Made by a program: the position numbers and the translations under genes
The notes under the pieces: model-generated
What the model saw: only the letters and a program-made list of their open reading frames with translations
Database searches by the model: none
What the model was told of the DNA's origin: nothing
Source: Geobacteraceae bacterium GWC2_53_11
GTDB lineage: Bacteria > Desulfobacterota > Desulfuromonadia > Geobacterales > Pseudopelobacteraceae
Length of the DNA: 64,000 nucleotides
Direction of reading: 5' to 3'
NCBI GenBank assembly: GCA_001802645.1
Contig: MGZJ01000032.1
Span: 1 to 64,000 of the forward strand
Shown: positions 21,107 through 29,205 of the stretch, piece by piece
Layout: each line of letters begins with the position of its first letter
Numbering within the stretch: position 1 is the stretch's first letter

Positions 21107-21832
21107 CTATATTGCAACGCCTTCTTTTAGGACATAAGCAGTAACGGCCTTGTAGAATCGTCGCTCCAGTTCAAGTTTATGCTCATAGTAACTGGTATAA
21201 CGAGGTTGGACATTCTTGAAATACTCCAGAGCATCTTCAGACTCGAGCACAAGGTCGCGAGCATGCGTAACCAAATCATTTAAATGGCTGCAGTGGAACG
21301 AAAGCTCGTCTAAGCCGATTTCAGTTAAAATGCGATACATATATGTTTCGTTTGTTTCAACGAACGTTTCTTTTATGACAGCAATAAACTGATCAAACTC
21401 GGCACTAACGACTTTAGCGACTATCTCATTCTTGAATCCGCCAGGGGTTAGTGGTCTTACGTCAATGTTGATGGCGTCTAGAAGCTCAGCATATGGCGTC
21501 ATCAGGCGGTTGTCTGATACAAATTTTGATTGCGCGAGACAGAAGTGAACAAAATTATCGTAGGAAAACAAATCAATGGCTTCGGTGGTGAATTCATACC
21601 ACTCAGTGCTGCCGGTAGAAACCATGCCGTTGTTAACTTCTCCATTAGCATTGATATCTTTACTCAACAGTTTAAAGGTTTCAGGAACTCCATCAGCAAG
21701 CAGCATAGCAAATGCGGCAGATCTACTCACGCAATAAACAGGATCTGCGCCAACGGGTGAGCAGGTATATGACATTATATTCTCGAGTTCTGAAATAATG
21801 CCGCCGAGGTTTTCTTGTGCAACAATGTCCAT
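21107..21832 (-). CDS. Uncharacterised protein, paralogue of the 21896-22663 product
   Basis: Start MDIVAQENLGG; aligns by eye with the upstream gene (SRxxAxxxLLxxG..., ...FIAVI/YIAVI..., AYVLK/SYVLK ends). Confidence 0.65.
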   Translation of the reverse strand: MDIVAQENLGGIISELENIMSYTCSPVGADPVYCVSRSAAFAMLLADGVPETFKLLSKDINANGEVNNGMVSTGSTEWYEFTTEAIDLFSYDNFVHFCLAQSKFVSDNRLMTPYAELLDAINIDVRPLTPGGFKNEIVAKVVSAEFDQFIAVIKETFVETNETYMYRILTEIGLDELSFHCSHLNDLVTHARDLVLESEDALEYFKNVQPRYTSYYEHKLELERRFYKAVTAYVLKEGVAI

Positions 21833-21895
21833 TTTGTGACTCCTATATTGATTGGTTTGAGTTGTTGAGCCGTTAGGTGACTGCAATCAGTGCTA

Positions 21896-22663
21896 TTAAG
21901 ATGTCGCATTGATTTTTAAGACATATGAGGCCAGTGACTTTTTCAACTCCTTTGCCATGGCAATATTCGCATATTCAGCGGGAAAATTCTTATCAGGATC
22001 ATCTGGAAAATGTTCTTTCATAGAAACTAGCATTTTCTCATAGCGCTCTAACAATTCTTCAGTATATTTATGCAACCCATCAAATTTAATGGAGTTGCCG
22101 ATATAATTTAGCTCGTAATCATCAAAGTATAATACGTCGTATGCGACTGAATTATCTTGCGTTTTTGTTACCTCGATTACAGCTATATACCGTTTCATTT
22201 TCTTATCGGCCGCCTTGAGAACCATCTTGCGGTTAAAGTCTCTAGAGATAATTTCAGAGCCGAACATATTTGATGTAATCCTGTACCGATCGTATGGGGT
22301 CTTCAGATCGCATCCGCACATTACTTCTGACCTCGCGATAACGAAATTCTGGTATTTTTCATTCAGCAAATCTGATGCTGTGTAACCAGAAACTTGATTC
22401 CAATCCGGGGCAAAATCGACACTAAACGGCTTAAATTCTTTAGTGCTGAATATTTTCCTTTCATTCATATTATATTCATCAAGCTGATCGTCACAGTTCA
22501 ATAGATGATATTTTGATGCCAGACCAGCAACGTCGAGGAGGGTCAGCGCAACCGGACGGCTTACATCAACGAGCGGCACTTCATAATCTTGCGATGCCTG
22601 AAAATGCATGACTTTTTTTAGACCTGATACGAGTTCATTTAAATTTATTGCCTGTTTTTTCAT
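21896..22663 (-). CDS. Uncharacterised protein, paralogue of the 21107-21832 product
   Basis: See above; good RBS (AAAGGAGAATCACATG). Confidence 0.68.
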   Translation of the reverse strand: MKKQAINLNELVSGLKKVMHFQASQDYEVPLVDVSRPVALTLLDVAGLASKYHLLNCDDQLDEYNMNERKIFSTKEFKPFSVDFAPDWNQVSGYTASDLLNEKYQNFVIARSEVMCGCDLKTPYDRYRITSNMFGSEIISRDFNRKMVLKAADKKMKRYIAVIEVTKTQDNSVAYDVLYFDDYELNYIGNSIKFDGLHKYTEELLERYEKMLVSMKEHFPDDPDKNFPAEYANIAMAKELKKSLASYVLKINATS

Positions 22664-22783
22664 GTGATTCTCCTTTTATGGTTGTTCATGCATATCTACG
22701 CGATTATATGCGACGTACACGTTCGAGCCGACTATATGAGGGTTTGTCATCTCCATCTTGTTGACAGCAATTACTCAGATAGT

Positions 22784-23197
22784 CTAAGGATTGAAGTAAC
22801 TGTAGGAGAACCCGCTTGAAGTTGTTTTGACAAGGCGCCACATTCCTTCGCAAATCGGAATATGCCGAGTAGCCCAGAGCTGGAACTTAATTTCCGGTTT
22901 ACCCTGAAGGCTTTTTCTTATGGCAGTCTCACCAAATTTATCAATGACCTCGTAGGTCACTTCATACAACAATTCTTCACCTTTATTGAGTGCAAAAGAA
23001 ATGTCATGATTGTCTGCGGGGCTGTTACGCAGAACCAATACTTCGGGCGGAAGTTTACCCAAAGTCAGGATAGAGACCGCCTCATCTTGCGAGATCAGAT
23101 GACAAACGCATATTGAATTACTTTGAGAGCGATCCAAATCAATCATCTTGTTGAAGACCTTGTTAACGACCATTTCAGCGTTTACCTTGTTTTTCAT
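22784..23197 (-). CDS. Uncharacterised protein, paralogue of the 23318-23731 product
   Basis: Shared with neighbour: ICVCHLISQDEAVSILTLGKLPPEVLVL / ICVRMRLNDEETIAVLTTVKLPHEIMVM and LWATRHIPICEG / LWATRLVPYCEG. Confidence 0.7.
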   Translation of the reverse strand: MKNKVNAEMVVNKVFNKMIDLDRSQSNSICVCHLISQDEAVSILTLGKLPPEVLVLRNSPADNHDISFALNKGEELLYEVTYEVIDKFGETAIRKSLQGKPEIKFQLWATRHIPICEGMWRLVKTTSSGFSYSYFNP

Positions 23198-23317
23198 AGT
23201 TTCTCCTTCTGAGTAATGTCTGTACATCTCGAGCTAAGTTGTGTAGGGAGGTTCTGATACATCAAGACGCTCCGCGGAAATATTTCCACAATTTTGTCAT
23301 AAAAACTGAGCTATCAG

Positions 23318-23731
23318 CTATACATCCTTATACGCGTAGGAATATGTGTTAGCTGTTGCTTTGATATAGCGCCGCTTTCCCTCGCAATACGGGACAAGTC
23401 GAGTTGCCCACAGTTCAACTTTAATGTTAGGTAAACCTCGAAGTCCCTCTCTTATGACAGTTGCATCTTGACACCCCTTGTCATCACGGGTTATCTCATG
23501 CCAAACCGTTTCGATATTTTGTACCGAAGAAATAGCCAGGGAGTCCTGTGGATTGTTAAACATGACCATGATTTCGTGTGGGAGCTTGACCGTCGTCAAT
23601 ACTGCGATCGTCTCTTCGTCATTCAGCCGCATACGAACGCATATTTTGCCTTTTTGTGACTGCTCCGCTTTTTTCAACTTGGTGGTTATGCGGTTTACAA
23701 GCTTTTCAGCGATTGCCTTGTGGTTTGACAT
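23318..23731 (-). CDS. Uncharacterised protein, paralogue of the 22784-23197 product
   Basis: See above; RBS AAAGGAGAAACC. Confidence 0.7.
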   Translation of the reverse strand: MSNHKAIAEKLVNRITTKLKKAEQSQKGKICVRMRLNDEETIAVLTTVKLPHEIMVMFNNPQDSLAISSVQNIETVWHEITRDDKGCQDATVIREGLRGLPNIKVELWATRLVPYCEGKRRYIKATANTYSYAYKDV

Positions 23732-23870
23732 GGTTTCTCCTTTTTATAATTATAATGCTATGAATCCCGCGGAGTAAAAACGAGCTACTGAAAGAAGTTC
23801 GTATATATCCAGGCACATGCAGTTTAATTTGCATGTCCACCTCTCTTCAGTGGATGACAGCAAAATTCAT

Positions 23871-24524
23871 TTATTCATCTTTCAGCAATTGTTGCTTTAG
23901 TGCCTCCAGATTGCCACTCCAGCTGTTGACCCGCTTTACATCGCACATCTTTTTAATGGATCTGTTGCCATAAACATCTACAAGAATCAGGGTAATCTTT
24001 TCGTCATCTTCGCCCCTAGAATCATAATTCGGGCCATGCACCATGTTTCTCCGTTTGTAGGTATATTGATGCCCATCGGCAGTCTCTACCAGATATCCAG
24101 GGTTTACGACTTGACCTTTACGATCAAAGAATGAATGAACTGAGTCAGCGGAGTGAGACTCATTGATTAATTCTTCTCCGTTATTGAAAACCGTCGTCAC
24201 ATCATATCCGCCATACATTTTTTCATTCATGAGAAGAGAAAAAAGCAACTTTGGAAAATGTTTTGAAATACAAAACATTGCTTTATCGAAACGACTATTT
24301 TTTGTGAGGCAATGCATATCAATACATTCAGAGGTCCAACGAATAATTACAGAATGAACACTCCAGCTAACGTTTTTATGCTCTTCACCAAGATCTGTTG
24401 GGATGAGCGCCGAAAGATTGTGCCAGTCGTCTGTATTCCGACAGGAAATAACTTCATTGATAAATCGTTTTTGCTCTGTAGCATCTCCTTCGATTTTTGC
24501 ATGATTGTAAGCGGTGTATCCCAT
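23871..24524 (-). CDS. Uncharacterised protein (217 aa)
   Basis: First gene of the minus-strand block; RBS AGGGAGACCACA. Confidence 0.62.
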   Translation of the reverse strand: MGYTAYNHAKIEGDATEQKRFINEVISCRNTDDWHNLSALIPTDLGEEHKNVSWSVHSVIIRWTSECIDMHCLTKNSRFDKAMFCISKHFPKLLFSLLMNEKMYGGYDVTTVFNNGEELINESHSADSVHSFFDRKGQVVNPGYLVETADGHQYTYKRRNMVHGPNYDSRGEDDEKITLILVDVYGNRSIKKMCDVKRVNSWSGNLEALKQQLLKDE

Positions 24525-24541
24525 TGTGGTCTCCCTTGATT

Positions 24542-24557
24542 ATGTCGAATCCGACAT
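24542..24557. promoter_or_regulatory. Palindrome ATGTCG-AATC-CGACAT upstream of the minus-strand block
   Basis: Perfect 6-bp arms immediately 5' of the 23871-24524 gene. Confidence 0.4.
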
Positions 24558-24579
24558 TTATTGGTGGTGATATAGAATA

Positions 24580-25707
24580 TTAAAACTCGACGTCATCGTG
24601 CATTTCTCCGACCATCAGATGCGCATAGTGTTTCCTGCATATATCCGGGCTGTTTCCCATCAGTTTACTGATTTTGTACAGGCTGATGTTTTTCATCGCC
24701 AGATGGCTGCCGAAGGTATGTCTGAAATCGAGGCACGTCCAATTAAACTCCCGGCTGTTGTTGATATCCTTAAGACAGCCTGAAAAATTGTCTGCGTCCC
24801 ATTTACATCCCTCCGGACTCGGGAAATACCAACCTTTAGATATATTTCGCCTTCGAACATACATCTCAAGAATCCTTGTAAGCAGTTTAGATATCGGAAC
24901 AACTCGGTTGTTTTTATTCTTGGGCCTCCAGTAAACCCCATTGATTTTTTTGTTTCTGACATGAATTTTCCTGTCTTTAAGATCCACATCTTCAGTGCGT
25001 AACCAGAGAATTTCCTCCCGGCGGAGCCCGGCAAAAATCATCATCGCAACCATCGCAAATAGCTGAATGTTGTTGTGCAGCGCTAGAAGCTGTTTCCTGA
25101 TTTCTGATAGAGTCATGAACCTGCATGGCAACTCATCTTCATCAAATTTGGTTATCGAGCACGTAGGATTTAAGTCGCCAGGCATTGGAACTTTCTTCAC
25201 AGTCATTGCCCAGCTTATGAGCGCCCTGATGCGTTCGCGATACCTGTTCGCGGTTGTTTTGCTAATGTATCCGCTGCCGGCTTCATTCTTGATCATGCTA
25301 GTTAAAAAGTTGTCAATCTCTTCTGATGTAATGTCCTGAATATGTCTGACGTTAATTGTTGGGCGGTTCTCAGTTGAACCCTTTGTCTCCGTGCTCAATT
25401 TTTTTATAAGCTCGGGGCAGATAGGCCCAAAAATCTGTCGTAACACTGACCTGATCTTCTGCTGGTTTTTCCACGTCATACGCTTTTGTATTGATGTTAA
25501 ATACTGGCTGATGACGTCAGAAAGCACATGCTTATGGAACCCGTTGTTGCGGGTTTCCTTGAAATCCTTCAGATGGCTTTCGGCAACTTTCCTGTTTTTG
25601 GTGCCAAGCGAGCGGACAACTTCTTTCCGCTTGCCAGCGACTTTGAGGTAGGATTTAAGATAAAAAACTCCATTTCTTTGTTTTAGAGATGCGGCAATTC
25701 TTTTCAT
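24580..25707 (-). CDS. Tyrosine recombinase/integrase
   Basis: AGLRREEILWLR, LDFRHTFGSHLA, MGNSPDICRKHYAHL. Confidence 0.92.
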   Translation of the reverse strand: MKRIAASLKQRNGVFYLKSYLKVAGKRKEVVRSLGTKNRKVAESHLKDFKETRNNGFHKHVLSDVISQYLTSIQKRMTWKNQQKIRSVLRQIFGPICPELIKKLSTETKGSTENRPTINVRHIQDITSEEIDNFLTSMIKNEAGSGYISKTTANRYRERIRALISWAMTVKKVPMPGDLNPTCSITKFDEDELPCRFMTLSEIRKQLLALHNNIQLFAMVAMMIFAGLRREEILWLRTEDVDLKDRKIHVRNKKINGVYWRPKNKNNRVVPISKLLTRILEMYVRRRNISKGWYFPSPEGCKWDADNFSGCLKDINNSREFNWTCLDFRHTFGSHLAMKNISLYKISKLMGNSPDICRKHYAHLMVGEMHDDVEF

Positions 25708-25934
25708 AGGCTGCCTCTGATAGTGGTACTTTTCTCATAAGCTTCCACGTCTTCCATGTATATGCGAACCATGCCGTTACGACCGTCACCAAGGCATGCC
25801 TTGCGCATTCTTTCCCTGTCTATGATTCGGGATACACTTGATCTTGCGCAATCCCAACGATCCGAGAGCGATTTTATTGAGATCAGGTGCTGCGCGATTT
25901 TTTTTGGCGGCGCTGTACGTTTCATGCTTCGCAT
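25704..25934 (-). CDS. Small HTH DNA-binding protein, excisionase-like
   Basis: ISIKSLSDRWDCARSSVSRIIDRERMRKACLGDGRNGMVRIYMEDVEAYE; stop overlaps integrase ATG by 4 bp. Confidence 0.68.
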   Translation of the reverse strand: MRSMKRTAPPKKIAQHLISIKSLSDRWDCARSSVSRIIDRERMRKACLGDGRNGMVRIYMEDVEAYEKSTTIRGSL

Positions 25935-25949
25935 TGAAACATAGGCCGA

Positions 25950-25993
25950 CGGTATTTTTCAACATGTTGAAAAAATTTGTAGACAAAATACCG
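25950..25993. promoter_or_regulatory. Nested inverted repeats between xis/int and a divergent gene
   Basis: Perfect 20-bp palindrome TTTTTCAACATGTTGAAAAA (25955-25974) inside CGGTATTTT ... AAAATACCG (25950-25958 / 25985-25993). Confidence 0.65.
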
Positions 25994-26073
25994 CTTAAGA
26001 GCGCTAAATATGGGACTTTAATAATTCTGCTGACTAATATTGATTTGCGATAATAAAACTATTTCGTGGGGTA

Positions 26074-26994
26074 GTGCATATGAAAGGCAGCAAGAAAGGG
26101 AAAACGAGAGGTTTATACACAAAATATACGGTTGAGCAGAGAATAAGTGCTCTGGATCAATTAAGGCGAGGTGAGCCAGTAGAAAATGTTAGTATTTTAA
26201 CTAAAATCAATAGGGGGACGTTATATTCCTGGAAGAAGGCCAGTAATATAACTACTGCTACTGTCAGCGATGGAGAGAAGAGCTTTGCATTATTTGCCTA
26301 TGACGTACTTGTATTGAAATATTATAATCATAAATATGCCAAAAACATAATTGTAGATCTAATAAAGGAAAAATATAAAAATCAAAGCGGATATGTTTTG
26401 GGCAAGGCTAAGCAGTTTGGTTTACTTGAAAATTTATCTGTCAAAGAATATGTAAAAAGCAAATACGGAGACAGTGGGTGTGATTGGTATCAAAACGGTT
26501 ACAAGACAATACTATCAAAATCAAGAAGGAACGAGGAAACGGTGTGGTTCCTCATGCTTGATGAAATCAAATTCAACTTTCCGAAGTTACGCAATTTCTC
26601 TTTTGAAAAGAGCTCAAGTATTCGCAGAATTATTGTAAGAATTATGGGTCCAGGAGGTGAAAATAGTCAGTTCTGGTGCTTAAAAACAGGTGTAAGTGCT
26701 GCAAAAATTATTGATATTACGAACTATTTACTAGGAATTTCATCTGGCAGTATCAGAGTAGTGATTCTGGATAACAGGATTGAGAAATATAGCACGTTGA
26801 AAAAAAGTTATTCGATGATTGAGATTGAAATGCCGTTTATTGAGAAGCACAAATACGAAAATTGGCTTAGTAATAATATCAGTTCCAAAAAGGAACGCGC
26901 AATAAGGCGGATGTATGAGGCGTGTGGTGATATTCGCGAAGTTGCAAAAATGTTTGATACGCAACGTGGCATTATTAAACGGATATGTGAATAA
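26074..26994 (+). CDS. HTH protein with a possible DDE/RNase H-like transposase core
   Basis: N-terminal HTH (YTVEQRISALDQLRRGEPVENVSILTKINRGTLYSWKKA), MLDEIKFNF and VVILDNRIEKY reminiscent of Tc1/IS630 DDE motifs, C-terminal HTH. Confidence 0.45.
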   Translation: MHMKGSKKGKTRGLYTKYTVEQRISALDQLRRGEPVENVSILTKINRGTLYSWKKASNITTATVSDGEKSFALFAYDVLVLKYYNHKYAKNIIVDLIKEKYKNQSGYVLGKAKQFGLLENLSVKEYVKSKYGDSGCDWYQNGYKTILSKSRRNEETVWFLMLDEIKFNFPKLRNFSFEKSSSIRRIIVRIMGPGGENSQFWCLKTGVSAAKIIDITNYLLGISSGSIRVVILDNRIEKYSTLKKSYSMIEIEMPFIEKHKYENWLSNNISSKKERAIRRMYEACGDIREVAKMFDTQRGIIKRICE

Positions 26995-27002
26995 CATTTA
27001 TT

Positions 27003-28124
27003 TTAAAATTCAACACTTCCTACCAATGATTCTGGGATGAGAGCGGCATAGTGTTTTCGGCATATTTCTGGTGAATTGCCCATCAGCTTACTTATTTTGT
27101 ATAGACTTTCACCTTTCATTGCCAGATGGGAACCGAATGTATGTCTGTAGTCCAGGCAGCCCCACGGTAAACCGGCGAGCACATTTTTTCCTCGAAGGTA
27201 TCGGGATAAATTATCAGGATCCCAATGATGCCCTTCCGGGCTACAGAAAAACCACTCTCCCTTTGGGCAATTATATTTATCAAGTATGGATCTGAGTTTT
27301 GAGCTTATTGGCACTGCCCTGTTTATCCGGGTTTTAGGTTGCCATCGTTCACCTTCAACAGTTTTCGCTCTTACCCGAATCATGCCATAGTCGCCACTCG
27401 ACAAGTCAACGTCCTCGTGCTTCAGCCAACACAACTCTGCGCGCCGGAGTCCGGCATAGATCAGCACAGCTACTATTGCCTGGAGGGCTGGATAATTTAT
27501 GTGGCAGTTGATCTGGTACTCAATCTGATCCAATGACAGGAAGCGTATTTCAGACGCATTCTCCCGGTATCGTTCCACCTGGGCTGCAGGATTCCGGTCT
27601 TTCGGCATTCGAATGCCACCTTGTGTCATAGCCCAATTAAATAGCCGGGTCAGGATTTCACGATAGTGATTAGCTGTTTTTGGTGCAAGTGCTTGACGAC
27701 GAACGCGGCTGGAGATGAAGTCAGATATATCGGCTGTCGAAATATTTTCAAAATAAGATGCCTGTATGGGTGGGGTTGGCTTGGATGCTTTGCGCTTTAT
27801 GCCATTAACGCTGATTTTAGGATTTTTGAGCTGGAGTGATGGGGTGATTTCGCCGAAAGTTTGGCGCAGGTAATAGCATTCACGATCAATGCTACCTGGA
27901 GACTTGCGTCCCTTGGTATATTCAATATATTTTTCTACAATTACCGCTATTGGAGTTCGTGTTGGCAGAAGAATCTCTTCTTCTCGATACAGGGAAGATT
28001 CGATTTGTCTCAGGCGGTCTTTAGCGGCTGGCAGTGAGGATGTATTGAGGTTGATTCGTTTCTGCTGCCCATCGATGTAGTACTGTGCGTAGTAAACTTT
28101 GCCGCGACGCTTCAGGCACGCCAT
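27003..28124 (-). CDS. Tyrosine recombinase/integrase
   Basis: AGLRRAELCWLK, LDYRHTFGSHLA, MGNSPEICRKHYAAL; next to tRNA-fMet. Confidence 0.92.
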   Translation of the reverse strand: MACLKRRGKVYYAQYYIDGQQKRINLNTSSLPAAKDRLRQIESSLYREEEILLPTRTPIAVIVEKYIEYTKGRKSPGSIDRECYYLRQTFGEITPSLQLKNPKISVNGIKRKASKPTPPIQASYFENISTADISDFISSRVRRQALAPKTANHYREILTRLFNWAMTQGGIRMPKDRNPAAQVERYRENASEIRFLSLDQIEYQINCHINYPALQAIVAVLIYAGLRRAELCWLKHEDVDLSSGDYGMIRVRAKTVEGERWQPKTRINRAVPISSKLRSILDKYNCPKGEWFFCSPEGHHWDPDNLSRYLRGKNVLAGLPWGCLDYRHTFGSHLAMKGESLYKISKLMGNSPEICRKHYAALIPESLVGSVEF

Positions 28125-28151
28125 ATGGTCTCCCAGAGGCCCCTTTATCGT

Positions 28152-28194
28152 TGTACCCTGCTGTACCCTAAAATAGGGTACAAAACAGGGTACA
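28152..28194. repeat. Nested inverted repeat of four TGTACCCT(A/G) units
   Basis: TGTACCCTG-C-TGTACCCTA-AAA-TAGGGTACA-AAA-CAGGGTACA-type arrangement upstream of the integrase start. Confidence 0.85.
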
Positions 28195-28205
28195 GTAGAT
28201 ATAAA

Positions 28206-28235
28206 AAAAGAGGCCTACATTTCTGTAAGCCTCCG
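28206..28235 (-). terminator. Rho-independent terminator of tRNA-fMet
   Basis: Minus strand: GAGGCTTACAGAAATGTAGGCCTC followed by TTTTTTTAT. Confidence 0.75.
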
Positions 28236-28243
28236 TAATTATT

Positions 28244-28320
<77 letters not shown>

Positions 28321-28411
28321 ACAGGGAAGAAAACTTATAGCAAACAACGTGGAGAGTTGTCAATAAAAACTTTCAGGAGATTGCATTTTGTTCTGTACTA
28401 CGAACGTAGCG

Positions 28412-29194
28412 TTAATCTTTGTCAGGGATGGCAATCGCACCTTTGCCGAGTTTTTTGGCCAGTTCTCTCGCTGCATCGTTATCCAGTTTCTTGCCGACTC
28501 GAACACGATACCAGGTCCCTTTATCTCCCAGGTGCGATTCTGTAATGCCGACATTGTACCCTTTGGCAGACAGAGTGCTGCGCAACGTCTCGGCTTCCGA
28601 TTTGAGGCTGTACGAAGCTACCTGGACAGTGAAGCTGCCGGCATCAGACCGTGAGCCTGATTTCGCCGGTGCGTTCTGGTTCTGTTGTCTTTGAGCTGTC
28701 TCGTCGTTTTGAGCCGATGCCGTTCTGTTCACATTGGCGGGCACAGCTGCCTGAAGCGGCTGTTTGGCAGGTTTGTCTTCTTTGGAGTTGATGCCGCTCC
28801 CCATGACATTATTTTTCTGTCCGCTGGGAAGTGTTTTGTAAAAACTGAGCGGCGGCTCGCCCGCAGGTGCTGGTCCACCTGCTGCTGTTGCTTGCTTGCC
28901 GGTGTCCACCGGTTGCTGGCCGGTGCCGGGAGGGACCGGTTGTTGCGGCAGCGGTTGAGCTTTAGCCTGTTGCGGAGAATTTTCCAGGCTCTGCTGTTCC
29001 ATTGCTGCCTTGAAGGCCTTTTTCGCGGAGCGCTGGGAAAGTGTCCAGCCTCCACCGAAACCGATTCCGAGAGACAGGACCGCGGTGATGAATACAACGA
29101 CAAATACGCCTCCGGAAGATTCCTTGCGGGGACGGTTCTGGCTTGGTTGAGGGGAACTGCATGATTTTTTTGGTTCGCTGTAGTCAATGCGCAT
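28412..29194 (-). CDS. SPOR-domain protein
   Basis: N-terminal TM (GGVFVVVFITAVLSLGIGFGGGW), Pro/Gln-rich linker, C-terminal FTVQVASYSLKSEAETLRSTLSAKGY...WYRVRVGK. Confidence 0.88.
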   Translation of the reverse strand: MRIDYSEPKKSCSSPQPSQNRPRKESSGGVFVVVFITAVLSLGIGFGGGWTLSQRSAKKAFKAAMEQQSLENSPQQAKAQPLPQQPVPPGTGQQPVDTGKQATAAGGPAPAGEPPLSFYKTLPSGQKNNVMGSGINSKEDKPAKQPLQAAVPANVNRTASAQNDETAQRQQNQNAPAKSGSRSDAGSFTVQVASYSLKSEAETLRSTLSAKGYNVGITESHLGDKGTWYRVRVGKKLDNDAARELAKKLGKGAIAIPDKD

Positions 29195-29205
29195 GGTGCC
29201 CTCCG

